NCBI GenBank assembly: GCA_020687605.1
Contig: JAJEQY010000001.1
Span: 1 to 64,000 of the forward strand
Direction: 5' to 3'
DNA from: Intestinimonas aquisgranensis
GTDB lineage: Bacteria; Bacillota; Clostridia; Oscillospirales; Oscillospiraceae
DNA: 64,000 nucleotides
The notes below the pieces were generated by a model. The model made no database searches. It had not been told where the DNA came from and saw only the letters and a program-made list of their open reading frames with translations. The position numbers were made by a program, and so were the translations under genes. Each line of letters starts with the position of its first letter. The stretch's first letter is position 1. Positions 52,724 to 60,722 of the stretch are shown here, piece by piece.

Positions 52724-53628
52724 GTGAAGGAACCGGACTGATCCGCAAGGCCCTCAGCGGTTTCTACTATGTGGATGACGGCAGCGGAGAGCTGATCTCC
52801 TGTCGGGCAAGAGGCAAGTTCCGCCATCAGAAAATCACCCCTCTGGTAGGTGACCGGGTGAAGTTTACCCGTCTTCCCGAGGGTACCGGTGCACTGGACG
52901 AGATACTACCCCGGAAAAATGAATTTCAACGGCCTGCTGTGGCCAACATTGATCAACTGGTCATCATTGCCTCAGGAGCTATCCCAGTCACGGATCCATT
53001 TCTCATCGACCGGGTAGCTGCCATTGCTGACAGCAAGGAAGGCTGTGGTTGTCTCATTTGCATCAACAAGTGCGACCTTGAGCCCGCTGAAGAGCTCTAT
53101 GAGATATACACTGCCGCTGGTTTCCCTACGCTCCGAGTCAGTGCTGAGACAGGGGAAGGTATCGAGGAGCTTAGAGCTGCAATATCTGGGAAGGTATCTG
53201 CCTTTACAGGGAATTCTGGCGTTGGCAAGTCCAGCATCCTGAATGCTCTCTCACCCGGATTTCAGCTTCAGGTAGGGGAGGTCAGTGAAAAGCTGGGACG
53301 CGGCCGCCACACCACCCGGCATGTGGAGTTGTACCGCCTTGGTCCGGATGCTGTGGTGGCCGATACCCCCGGCTTTTCCTCCTTTGACACGGAACGCATG
53401 GAGCTGCTGCGGAAGGAGGAGCTGGAACGGGCATTTCGGGAGTTCCGTCCCTACCTGGGTGAGTGTCAGTTTGTGGGGTGCTCCCATGTAAAGGAAAAAG
53501 GCTGTGCAGTTCTTGCAGCCCTTAATGAAGGGAAGATTGTACCCAGTCGACATGCCAGCTATGTCAGGCTGTGGGAGCAGGTCAAGGATCTGCGGGAGTG
53601 GGAGCTGGAAAAGCACGGAAAAGGCTGA
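52720..53628 (+). CDS. rsgA: Ribosome small-subunit GTPase RsgA
   Basis: The 302-residue protein has an N-terminal OB fold, a circularly permuted GTPase (INKCDLE before GNSGVGKSSILNAL before DTPGFSSF) and a C-terminal zinc knuckle (CQFVGCSHVKEKGC). It acts in late 30S maturation. In many Firmicutes rpe and thiN come next; here they are missing and spoVM follows. Confidence 0.96.
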   Translation: MSEGTGLIRKALSGFYYVDDGSGELISCRARGKFRHQKITPLVGDRVKFTRLPEGTGALDEILPRKNEFQRPAVANIDQLVIIASGAIPVTDPFLIDRVAAIADSKEGCGCLICINKCDLEPAEELYEIYTAAGFPTLRVSAETGEGIEELRAAISGKVSAFTGNSGVGKSSILNALSPGFQLQVGEVSEKLGRGRHTTRHVELYRLGPDAVVADTPGFSSFDTERMELLRKEELERAFREFRPYLGECQFVGCSHVKEKGCAVLAALNEGKIVPSRHASYVRLWEQVKDLREWELEKHGKG

Positions 53629-53639
53629 GATACACATTA

Positions 53640-53700
53640 CGCCTCCTTCTGCGTATACTGGTAACAGCGATGCCAGTTTACGTGGAAGGAGGCGTTTTTT
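53640..53700 (+). promoter_or_regulatory. Long hairpin covering the spoVM RBS
   Basis: CGCCTCCTTC (53640-53649) pairs perfectly with GAAGGAGGCG (53685-53694). CGT/ACG and ACTGG/CCAGT extend the stem inward, and six T residues run to the spoVM ATG at 53701. In shape it is a terminator for the rsgA transcript, but its 3' arm is the spoVM Shine-Dalgarno. A transcript starting inside the hairpin would leave the site open. Confidence 0.7.
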
Positions 53701-53772
53701 ATGAAGATCGTCGTGGTTAGGTCTCCCAAGTACCTCAGGGGTGTGTTGAAGGCTCTTTTCGGCCTGCGCTAA
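53701..53772 (+). CDS. spoVM: Stage V sporulation protein M (SpoVM), 23 aa
   Basis: This 23-codon gene encodes a peptide starting MKIVVVRSP and ending KALFGLR. It matches the 26-residue B. subtilis SpoVM in its basic amphipathic-helix pattern, Pro at position 9 followed by Lys-aromatic-Leu, and a Gly at position 14. SpoVM sits on the convex forespore membrane and anchors SpoIVA. It follows rsgA, as in Firmicutes with rsgA-rpe-thiN-spoVM. The RBS GGAAGGAGG is strong but lies in a hairpin. spoIVA, its partner, is 1.6 kb downstream. Confidence 0.85.
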   Translation: MKIVVVRSPKYLRGVLKALFGLR

Positions 53773-53777
53773 AAAAT

Positions 53778-53807
53778 GGCATAGCTCCAGACCCTTGTAC
53801 ATATGCT
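53778..53807 (+). promoter_or_regulatory. Candidate sigma-E-type promoter for sipL-spoIVA
   Basis: GGCATAGC (53778-53785) and CATATGCT (53800-53807) resemble the mother-cell sigma-E boxes (GTCATATT and CATACAAT) with about 14-15 bases between them. A start site near 53814 would exclude the 5' arm of the next hairpin. The match is partial. Confidence 0.35.
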
Positions 53808-53830
53808 CCTTGTAGAAACGTTACAAGGAG
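53806..53830 (+). promoter_or_regulatory. Hairpin covering the sipL RBS
   Basis: CTCCTTGTA (53806-53814) and TACAAGGAG (53822-53830) pair perfectly around a 7-base loop. AAGGAGAGG is the sipL Shine-Dalgarno, nine to ten bases before ATG 53840, so read-through transcripts would have it masked. Confidence 0.6.
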
Positions 53831-53839
53831 AGGAACGCT

Positions 53840-55366
53840 ATGGAGCTGGAACTGAAGACCACCCAACTCAACTGCTACGATACCGTATTGGATACCACGC
53901 TCTTCCAGGAGGAGACACTGGAGAGCATTGTCCCAGACGCCTGTCCGGATATCCTGCGCATCGTGGACACGGAGGCGGCGGTGTGTCTGGGGACCAAGGA
54001 GGCCCAGGAGGGCAAAGCGGAGGTGACCGGGACAGCCCGGTGCGCCGTTCTCTATGAGGCGGAGAGCGGTGAGGGGGTGCGGCGGATCACCGTCAGCATC
54101 CCCTTCACCTGCACCGCCGAGGCACCAGGGCTCACCCGACAGTGTCGATTGTCGGCCGAGCCTCGGGTGATGTGGGCGGATGCCCGAAGCCTTAACCCCA
54201 GAAAGGTTCTGGTACGTGTGAGTCTGGCCATAGCGGTGCAGGCTTACGTCCCGCAGACCCCTAGCTTCTGCGATGGTGTGGACGGTCAGGAGCAAAATGG
54301 GATTCAGACTTTGGAAGAGGCTCAAACCGCATGCTTTATCATAGGTGTAGAGGAGAAATCCTTCACATTTTCGGACGACCTGAGCTTGTCAGCGACGCGT
54401 CCACCGGCAGCGGAAATACTAAAGAGCCGGGTAGATTTGGTGTGCGGAGAATCTAAGCTCATCGGCAATAAGCTTATTTTTAAAGGTGAAGCCGGCCTGC
54501 GGCTGGTGTACCGGGAGCCGGGCGGCGGGCTGTGCGGCGCTGACTTTACCCTGCCATTTTCTCAGATCATGGAGGTAAGTGGTGCGGGGGAGGAGGCCGA
54601 CTGTACATTGTCGGTAGTACTTACCGGGATCGATTGTACCCTCGACGGAAACGAGGGAAGAATGATGTCAGTATCCCTTGGTATGCTGGCCCAGGCGGTC
54701 GTCCGTGAGGAGTGCCAGGTAACTCTTCTGTCCGACATTTACAGTACGGCCTACGACCTGTCGGTCCAGCGGCGGAGCTACGCATTGGCCCGGCTGCTGG
54801 AGCACGGGGAACGGCGGATCACCGCTCGTGAGCTGCTGGAGACAACGTCTCCGGTGCGGGAGGTCTGTGACGTCCATATTCATGTGGGGCAGGTTGAGGC
54901 GGAACGCGATGGCGAGCAGGGGCGGCTGAAAGCGGAGTTATCGGCCACAGTGGTTTACCTCTCCGAGGAGGGAATGCTAGAAGCGGTCACGCGTACCATA
55001 ACCGCCATATGTCCGATGGAACTTTCAGCTGGCGCGATGTGCAGCTGCCGCTGTGTCTGTTCGGGTGAAGGCGCGGCAGCACCGGCAGGGGGTGGTGTTG
55101 AGCTGCGTTGTCCCCTGGAGTTCCGGTATTTGTCCCTACTGCCTAGACAGATCACTGGTGTAGCCCAGGTCCGCCTGGACGAGGATGCGCCCAGAGACCC
55201 GTCTGCCCGTCCCTCTATCGTGCTGCGGGCCGTGGAGGAGGGTGAACGGCTCTGGGATATCGCCAAAGCTTACGGCACCACCATGGAGGACATCGTTCAG
55301 GCCAACAGCCTGGGGGAGGATGCCCTCACGGCGGGGCGGGTCCTGCTCATCCCCAAGAAGCGGTAA
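53840..55366 (+). CDS. sipL: SipL-like spore morphogenetic protein (DUF3794/SPOCS repeats plus LysM)
   Basis: The 508-residue protein has repeated DUF3794 (SPOCS) beta domains (first at about 30-140, more up to about 420) and a C-terminal LysM domain (about 462-506; LWDIAKAYGTTMEDIVQANS). This is the architecture of SipL, the C. difficile functional counterpart of SpoVID, whose LysM binds SpoIVA and ties the coat to the forespore. spoIVA lies 15 bases downstream. Expression is probably from a mother-cell sigma-E promoter, since no good housekeeping promoter is visible. Confidence 0.88.
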   Translation: MELELKTTQLNCYDTVLDTTLFQEETLESIVPDACPDILRIVDTEAAVCLGTKEAQEGKAEVTGTARCAVLYEAESGEGVRRITVSIPFTCTAEAPGLTRQCRLSAEPRVMWADARSLNPRKVLVRVSLAIAVQAYVPQTPSFCDGVDGQEQNGIQTLEEAQTACFIIGVEEKSFTFSDDLSLSATRPPAAEILKSRVDLVCGESKLIGNKLIFKGEAGLRLVYREPGGGLCGADFTLPFSQIMEVSGAGEEADCTLSVVLTGIDCTLDGNEGRMMSVSLGMLAQAVVREECQVTLLSDIYSTAYDLSVQRRSYALARLLEHGERRITARELLETTSPVREVCDVHIHVGQVEAERDGEQGRLKAELSATVVYLSEEGMLEAVTRTITAICPMELSAGAMCSCRCVCSGEGAAAPAGGGVELRCPLEFRYLSLLPRQITGVAQVRLDEDAPRDPSARPSIVLRAVEEGERLWDIAKAYGTTMEDIVQANSLGEDALTAGRVLLIPKKR

Positions 55367-55381
55367 AAGGAGGCGTCTCCA

Positions 55382-56860
55382 TTGGAAGATCGGAATATCT
55401 ATGAGGACATCGCCCGGCGCACCGAGGGCGACATTTACATCGGCGTAGTGGGTCCGGTGCGGACGGGCAAGTCGACCTTCATCAAACGGTTTATGGAGAC
55501 GTTGGTGCTGCCCAACATCGAAAACGTCTACCGCAAGGAGCGTGCCCGGGATGAGTTGCCCCAGAGTGGCTCCGGCCGGACTGTGATGACCGCCGAACCC
55601 AAGTTTGTCCCAGAGGAAGCTGTTGAGCTCACCATGGAGGGCGGCACCCGAATGTCGGTGCGGCTGGTGGACTGCGTGGGCTATATGGTGCCTGGCGCTG
55701 TGGGTCAGACCGAGGACGACCAGCCCCGGATGGTGACCACCCCTTGGTTCGACCACCCCATCCCCATGACGGAGGCGGCGGAGATCGGGACCCGAAAGGT
55801 GATTTCGGAGCACTCCACTATCGCCGTGGTGGTGACCACTGACGGCAGCGTGACAGACATTCAGCGTGAGGACTATCTGGAAGCAGAGGAGCGGGTCATC
55901 ACCGAGCTCAAAGAGCTGGGAAAACCTTTCCTGGTCCTCCTCAACTCGGCTTTTCCCAACTCTGAGCGTGCCAAGGCGATCCGGAACGACATCGCGGGCC
56001 GGTACGACGTGACCTGTATGGCAGTGAACTGCCTCGAACTGAGCCAGGACGACGTGACGAACATTATCAGAGCGGTGCTCTTCGAGTTCCCGCTCCGAGA
56101 GCTGGACCTGAACCTCCCTGCCTGGGTGGACGCCCTGCCAGGGGACCACCCCATCAAGAGCGGTCTCTACGCCGCCATCCGGGAGCAGGCCGGCGGGCTG
56201 CGGCGTATCCGAGATGTGGATGGTGTGATCTCCGCCATCGGCAGCAGCGAAGGGGTGAGCCGGGCCCAGGTCACCTCGGTAGAGCTTGGCACCGGTCTGG
56301 CCGCCGCCGACCTGGAGCTGCCCCGCAGCCTCTTTTATGAGACCCTGTCCGCCCAGTCCGGCTTCTCCATCCAGGATGACGGTGACCTCATGGGCCTGCT
56401 CACCCAGCTCTCAGAAGTCAAACGGTCCTATGACAAGGTGGCTGACGCCCTCCGGGAGGTCAGGGAGACCGGCTACGGCATTGTGGTGCCGACCACCGAT
56501 GAGCTGAAACTGGAGGAGCCGGAGATCGTTCGGCAGGGGGGACGGTACGGGGTCCGCCTCAAGGCCTCCGCCCCCTCCATCCATATGATCCGGGCCGACA
56601 TCGAGACGGAGGTCTCTCCCATCGTTGGAAATGAGAAGCAGTCGGAGGAGATGGTCCACTACCTGCTCCAGGAGTTCGAAGGGGATACCAAGGCCATCTG
56701 GCAGTCCAACATCTTTGGACGCTCCTTCCACGAACTGGTCAGCGAGGATCTGAACACCAAGCTCAAGCGAATGCCGGAGGATGCCAGGAGCAAGCTCCAG
56801 GAGACTCTCCAGCGCATCATCAACGAGGGCTCCGGTGGGCTTATCTGTATCATTCTATAA
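55382..56860 (+). CDS. spoIVA: Stage IV sporulation protein A (coat basement ATPase)
   Basis: The 492-residue protein equals the B. subtilis length. It begins MEDRNIYEDIARRTEGDIYI, has the Walker A GPVRTGKST (about 24-32), a Walker B-like RLVDCVGYMVPGA, and the hydrophobic C-terminal end GGLICIIL needed for membrane-proximal assembly. SpoIVA hydrolyses ATP to polymerise on the forespore, recruited by SpoVM. Start TTG 55382 is preceded by AAAAGGAGGCG. A bidirectional terminator follows. Confidence 0.97.
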   Translation: MEDRNIYEDIARRTEGDIYIGVVGPVRTGKSTFIKRFMETLVLPNIENVYRKERARDELPQSGSGRTVMTAEPKFVPEEAVELTMEGGTRMSVRLVDCVGYMVPGAVGQTEDDQPRMVTTPWFDHPIPMTEAAEIGTRKVISEHSTIAVVVTTDGSVTDIQREDYLEAEERVITELKELGKPFLVLLNSAFPNSERAKAIRNDIAGRYDVTCMAVNCLELSQDDVTNIIRAVLFEFPLRELDLNLPAWVDALPGDHPIKSGLYAAIREQAGGLRRIRDVDGVISAIGSSEGVSRAQVTSVELGTGLAAADLELPRSLFYETLSAQSGFSIQDDGDLMGLLTQLSEVKRSYDKVADALREVRETGYGIVVPTTDELKLEEPEIVRQGGRYGVRLKASAPSIHMIRADIETEVSPIVGNEKQSEEMVHYLLQEFEGDTKAIWQSNIFGRSFHELVSEDLNTKLKRMPEDARSKLQETLQRIINEGSGGLICIIL

Positions 56861-56896
56861 AAAATGCCGCGGACCGGCTGGTCCGCGGCATTTTTT
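56861..56896. terminator. Bidirectional terminator between spoIVA and the PLP gene
   Basis: ATGCCGCGGACC pairs perfectly with GGTCCGCGGCAT around GGCT, flanked by A and T runs. It serves the two convergent genes. Confidence 0.95.
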
Positions 56897-56900
56897 CATA

Positions 56901-58244
56901 TTAAACAGCTTCTCGCACCACAGAGACTGTCTCAAAGCCCAACTCTGTCATGAGGGCGGTAGCCTCTGCCGTAATACGTTCACCGCTGACGGCGATGGGA
57001 ATGGCCGGGGGACAGGACACCGCCGCTCCGGCACAGATGCGGCCTGTGGCTTCCCGTACTGGGATCTCTTCCCAGGGCGACAACATGGCTGCTCTTGGCG
57101 AGAGAACCCGCTCACCAGGGTCAGGGAGAGCGGCAGGGGACCGCCTGAGACCGGGACGGATACCTGAAAAAGCTGCCTCTACCCGCTGAAAATCGGATTT
57201 AACAGCGTCGGCAGAGTACATGAGCACCACCTCATCAGGGTCGGCGTACTCCGGTTCCACACCGTTCCGGCGCAGCAGGTCTGCCAGTTCGTAGCCGGAG
57301 AGCCCAACCACCCAGCCGTCCACTACCAGCTTCAGTGGTTCTCCGGGGCGCACCGGGATACCCTGAGCAGAGAGTTTGGTCTTCAGGGCATCCAGATGAC
57401 AGACCACCTGCTCCAGCTGAGCACCATAGCCATCAGCCACACGGCGATTACAGGCATCCAGAGACTGGAGGATGAGATAAGAGGGGCTGGAGGAGCCAAA
57501 GAGGGCCATGGCCTGTCTGGCCTCGTGCTCATAATGGGCCAAAGCGGTAGTGGAAACGTGGAGGTAGGCGCCACCGGTAAGCACCGGCAAGGTCTTGTGA
57601 GCGGAGTCACAGCAAAGATCGGCGCCAAGGTCCATGGGGTGTCGAGAGGGGGAGAGGAACCGGAGATAAGCCCCATGGGCGTTGTCCACTAACAGGGGAA
57701 CGCCGTGTCGGTGACAGACCTCGGCCAGACCGGCGATGTCCAACATACCACCTAGATAGTCGGGTGAGGTAATATAGACCGCCAGAGGGGGAGCGGGCTG
57801 CTCCGCCAGCGCCCGGTCCAGACCGGCAGGGGAGAGAGGACAGGCGCACAGGGGACTATCCCCCTCAGGGAGGAGCCATTTTGGCTCCAGATCCAGAAGG
57901 GCACAGCCGTGGAGGAAGGCCTTGTGGGCGTTCCGACCAGCCAGCACTGTCCGAGAAGCATTGGGCGCCCGGTGGAGAAGGGCCAGGTGGAGCATGGCCT
58001 TCACGCACTGGGAGGAGCCGCCGGCACTGTAAAAGGTATGGCGGGTCCCAAAGAGGGCAGAGGCGTTGTTCTCGCTCTCCAGGATGATGCCCTCCGGATG
58101 AGAAAGGTCATCGGCACCGGACACCTCGGTGATGTCCAGAGCCTCACAGCCCAGAGGTCCCTGTCCCTTGTGTCCAGGCATGTGGAGCCGAGCAGGGTGG
58201 GCAGCGGCGTAGCCGCGCACGAAGTCGCAGATGGGGGTGTTCAT
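56901..58244 (-). CDS. Orn/Lys/Arg decarboxylase-family PLP protein
   Basis: The 447-residue protein has LHMPGHKGQG near the N-terminus, TFYSAGGSSQCVKAML, VDNAHGAY and the PLP-lysine motif DSAHKTLPVLTGGAYL. It belongs to the short decarboxylase-like group of Firmicutes (YaaO type), smaller than true 700-residue decarboxylases. Substrate unknown; a basic amino acid is likely. The start at 58244 overlaps the end of scfB by four bases; a longer reading frame upstream is the maturase in another frame. Confidence 0.88.
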   Translation of the reverse strand: MNTPICDFVRGYAAAHPARLHMPGHKGQGPLGCEALDITEVSGADDLSHPEGIILESENNASALFGTRHTFYSAGGSSQCVKAMLHLALLHRAPNASRTVLAGRNAHKAFLHGCALLDLEPKWLLPEGDSPLCACPLSPAGLDRALAEQPAPPLAVYITSPDYLGGMLDIAGLAEVCHRHGVPLLVDNAHGAYLRFLSPSRHPMDLGADLCCDSAHKTLPVLTGGAYLHVSTTALAHYEHEARQAMALFGSSSPSYLILQSLDACNRRVADGYGAQLEQVVCHLDALKTKLSAQGIPVRPGEPLKLVVDGWVVGLSGYELADLLRRNGVEPEYADPDEVVLMYSADAVKSDFQRVEAAFSGIRPGLRRSPAALPDPGERVLSPRAAMLSPWEEIPVREATGRICAGAAVSCPPAIPIAVSGERITAEATALMTELGFETVSVVREAV

Positions 58245-59623
58245 GGCTGAGCATCCTGGCTCTGGGCCACCTGGAGCATGATGGCACACTCCATCCGCTT
58301 CTTGAAGAGCTCGCAGCCGTAGGGGTAGATGCCCCGGATGCTGCCGGAGGCGTGATAGCTGTTGGCGGCGCAGCCGCCGGAGCAGTAGAGCCGGGCCCAG
58401 CAGTCGGCGCACTCAGGCCGGGCGTAGGCGTTGCAGGAGCGGAACTCGTCCTGAACGGCGGTGTTGGTCACTCCGTCCCAGATATTGCCCAGGGAGTACT
58501 TTGGGTCGCCTACGAACTGGTGGCAGGGGAAGAGCTCACCCCAGGGGGTGACGGCCATGTACTCGGTGCCGCTGCCGCAGCCGGAGATGCGCTTGTAGAT
58601 GCAGGGACCGTGCTTGAGGTCCAGAATGTAGTGGTAGAAGGTGAAAGGACGGCCCTCGCGCTGGCGGCGGAGCATCTCCCGGGCCAGAGTTTCATACTGC
58701 TCAAAGAGCACGGGCAGGTCCTCCTGGGTGAGGGCGCAAGGGTCGTCGGGGGAACACACCACCGGCTCCATGCTCAGCTCAGTGAAGCCCAGGTCGGCCA
58801 TGTGGAGGATGTCATTTACGAAATCGGTGTTGTGGTGGGTGTAGGTACCCCGGATGTAGTAGCTCTTGTCACCCCGGCGCTCCACGAAATGCTGGAACTT
58901 GGGCACGATGGTGTCGTAGCTGCCGTTGCCGGCATAGTCCTTCCGGAACCGGTCGTGGACCTCCTTGCGTCCGTCCAGAGAGAGGACCACGTTGTGCATC
59001 TCCTTGTTGCAGAAGTCGATGACCTCGTCGTTCAGGAGTACGCCGTTGGTGGTGAGGGTGAACCGGAAGTTCTTGTTGTGAATGGGCTCCAGGCTCCGGG
59101 CGTAGGCCACCAGGTCTTTTACCACCTGCCAGTTCATCAGAGGCTCGCCGCCGAAGAAGTCCACCTCCAGGTTCCGGCGGGTGCCGGAGTGGGCCACCAG
59201 AAAGTCCAGGGCCTGCTTGCCGACCTCAAAGGACATGAGGGCCCGCTCGCCCTGGTATTTGCCCTGGCTGGCGAAGCAGTAGGAGCAGCTCAGGTTGCAG
59301 GTGTGGGCCACGTGGAGGCACAGAGCCTTGATGACGTTGGAGTGGTTCTTGTAGTCGGCGGCCATGGGGGCGTAGGTGTCAGGGGTGAAGAGCTTGTGCT
59401 CCTCCTTCAGTGCCGTCACGTCATCGATGCAGGCGCGGACTTCCTCCTCGGTGACGTCGGGACGGTCGGGGTAGTCGGCCAGGATACGCTGGCAGATCTC
59501 GTCAGGGGTGTGGTCGGGGTAGAGGGCGATGATGTCATACGCCACCTCGTCCACCAGATGGACCGAACCGCTGCAGGTGTCCAGGACGATGTTGTAGCCG
59601 TCCAGCTTGTATTGATGTACCAT
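58241..59623 (-). CDS. scfB: SCIFF peptide maturase, radical SAM/SPASM thioether-forming enzyme
   Basis: The 460-residue enzyme has an N-terminal peptide-binding domain (about 1-90), the radical SAM cluster CNLSCSYC (Cys109, 113, 116) and SPASM-type cysteines in GCGSGTEYM, ELFPCHQF and CADCWARLYCSGGC. It installs Cys-to-Thr type thioether links in the SCIFF peptide encoded just upstream. Start ATG 59623 (MVHQYKLDGYN) has GGAGG eleven bases away; the longer frame to 59683 runs into the terminator. Confidence 0.95.
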   Translation of the reverse strand: MVHQYKLDGYNIVLDTCSGSVHLVDEVAYDIIALYPDHTPDEICQRILADYPDRPDVTEEEVRACIDDVTALKEEHKLFTPDTYAPMAADYKNHSNVIKALCLHVAHTCNLSCSYCFASQGKYQGERALMSFEVGKQALDFLVAHSGTRRNLEVDFFGGEPLMNWQVVKDLVAYARSLEPIHNKNFRFTLTTNGVLLNDEVIDFCNKEMHNVVLSLDGRKEVHDRFRKDYAGNGSYDTIVPKFQHFVERRGDKSYYIRGTYTHHNTDFVNDILHMADLGFTELSMEPVVCSPDDPCALTQEDLPVLFEQYETLAREMLRRQREGRPFTFYHYILDLKHGPCIYKRISGCGSGTEYMAVTPWGELFPCHQFVGDPKYSLGNIWDGVTNTAVQDEFRSCNAYARPECADCWARLYCSGGCAANSYHASGSIRGIYPYGCELFKKRMECAIMLQVAQSQDAQP

Positions 59624-59686
59624 AAATCTTGATTCCTCCACAGGATGATTGTCTCTTCGAAACGGAGCCTCAGACCGGACCACGGC

Positions 59687-59718
59687 AAAAAAAGTGCCGC
59701 CTCACTGCAAGGCGGCAC
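59687..59718 (-). terminator. Terminator between scfA and scfB
   Basis: On the minus strand GTGCCGCCT pairs with AGGCGGCAC, followed by seven T residues. Partial read-through would give more precursor than maturase. Confidence 0.85.
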
Positions 59719-59735
59719 TCAGGTTTGACGTCTGC

Positions 59736-59882
59736 TTACTGCTCGTTGTTCTCGCAGGGCTGGTTGGCCACGCCGCAGCTGGTCTTGCAGGCGGACTGGC
59801 AAGAAGTCTGGCACTCGCCGCAGCCGCCAGTGGTCACGCTCTTGCAGAGGTCGCGGGTCTCGATGGTCTTGATTCTATTCAT
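59736..59882 (-). CDS. scfA: SCIFF peptide precursor (ranthipeptide), 48 aa
   Basis: A 48-codon gene read on the minus strand starts MNRIKTIETRDLCKS and has the diagnostic core CGECQTSCQSACKTSC (Cys21, 24, 28, 32, 36) plus Cys43 near the end. These are the six family cysteines; Cys13 is a seventh. The family's nearly invariant TSCQSACKTSC block fits fully. ScfB crosslinks these cysteines to nearby residues. Such ranthipeptides are linked to quorum sensing in some Clostridia. A TTGACA promoter lies upstream and a terminator follows. Confidence 0.95.
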   Translation of the reverse strand: MNRIKTIETRDLCKSVTTGGCGECQTSCQSACKTSCGVANQPCENNEQ

Positions 59883-59941
59883 GGTCCAAGTCTCCAATCG
59901 TTTCAGTCTGTTCTGTGCAGGGCACAGCTTTTCCTCTATAC

Positions 59942-59970
59942 AGATTAAAACAAGAATGGCCGATTGTCAA
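59942..59970 (-). promoter_or_regulatory. scfA promoter
   Basis: On the minus strand a perfect TTGACA (59970-59965) is 17 bases from TAATCT (59947-59942). The untranslated leader contains a small CTGTGC/GCACAG hairpin. Confidence 0.6.
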
Positions 59971-59984
59971 GAGGAAAACGCCCG

Positions 59985-60614
59985 TCAATCGCGAAAGGCA
60001 AAGGCCCGGAGGGCGTCATCGTCGGTAACATAGAGGGCCCGATACCCGGTCTTGAGCCACCCCTTCCGGGTGAACTCCCCCAGTACCCGGCTCACGGTTA
60101 CTCGACTTACCCCCACGGCGGCACCGATCTCCTCATGAGTGCAGCGCAAAGCCCCACCGGCTTCTGGCGGGATGGAGAGGAGATACCGGGCCACACGCTG
60201 ATCCGCTGGACGGAAGGACATGCCGTCCACGTGGTCGGAGAGGAGGCGCACCGTCCGGGCAAGGTACTGGAGCATGGGGAGAGCAAGCTCCGGGTGGCTC
60301 CGGAGAACCTGGTCCAGTCGCTCACGGTCGATGGAAACTACCTTGCACTCAGTCACGGCCACGGCTGAGGACACCCGGGGACAGCCGTCGAAAAAAGCGG
60401 CCTCGCCCATCAGATCACCCGAGCGATGGGTGGTGAGCACCCGCTCATCTCCTGTCTCTGAGCTGATATAGCTCCGGGCGCTGCCGGAGAGAAGATAATA
60501 AAAGGTATCCGCCTCGGTGCCCTGTAGGTAGATGAGCTGTCCAGGGGCATAGATCCTGGCAGACTGTCCCTGAGCCAGAGACGCCCAAGGAGTGTTTTCC
60601 CGCTGCTCTGTCAT
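59985..60614 (-). CDS. Crp/Fnr-family transcriptional regulator
   Basis: The 209-residue protein has an N-terminal cyclic-nucleotide-binding fold (about 15-125; GSARSYISSETG, GDLMGEAAFFDG) and a C-terminal winged helix (about 140-205; HEEIGAAVGVSRVTVSRVL). No N-terminal cysteine cluster of the Fnr type is present. It is divergent from leuC and upstream of scfA, so either may be a target. Start 60614 (MTEQRENTPW) has AAAGGTGG eight bases away; the frame extends to 60647 without RBS. Confidence 0.93.
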   Translation of the reverse strand: MTEQRENTPWASLAQGQSARIYAPGQLIYLQGTEADTFYYLLSGSARSYISSETGDERVLTTHRSGDLMGEAAFFDGCPRVSSAVAVTECKVVSIDRERLDQVLRSHPELALPMLQYLARTVRLLSDHVDGMSFRPADQRVARYLLSIPPEAGGALRCTHEEIGAAVGVSRVTVSRVLGEFTRKGWLKTGYRALYVTDDDALRAFAFRD

Positions 60615-60645
60615 ATGACGTTCCACCTTTCTGCCTTTTGACAGC

Positions 60646-60675
60646 ATTGTATCATGGTTTACATTCTTTCTGCAA
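60646..60675 (-). promoter_or_regulatory. Promoter of the Crp/Fnr gene
   Basis: On the minus strand TTGCAG (60675-60670) and TACAAT (60651-60646) are 18 bases apart. The leuC promoter must overlap this short intergenic space; CATAAT at 60685-60690 is its only fair -10. Confidence 0.5.
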
Positions 60676-60722
60676 GCCCTCTGTCATAATAAAATCAATC
60701 AAACAAACAGGAGGGACCAAAC

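Noticed and set aside
53629..53839. Remnant of rpe or thiN after rsgA
   Set aside because: The stretch holds only spoVM and two hairpins; no coding remnant of either gene is present.
58352..59632. Plus-strand open frame of 426 codons
   Set aside because: Antisense to scfB, whose radical SAM and SPASM motifs are unmistakable; the frame is Val/Gly/His-rich and has no family match.
60615..60722. T-box or other riboswitch before leuC
   Set aside because: Only 108 bases separate leuC from the divergent regulator; no specifier-loop structure or antiterminator motif is visible.
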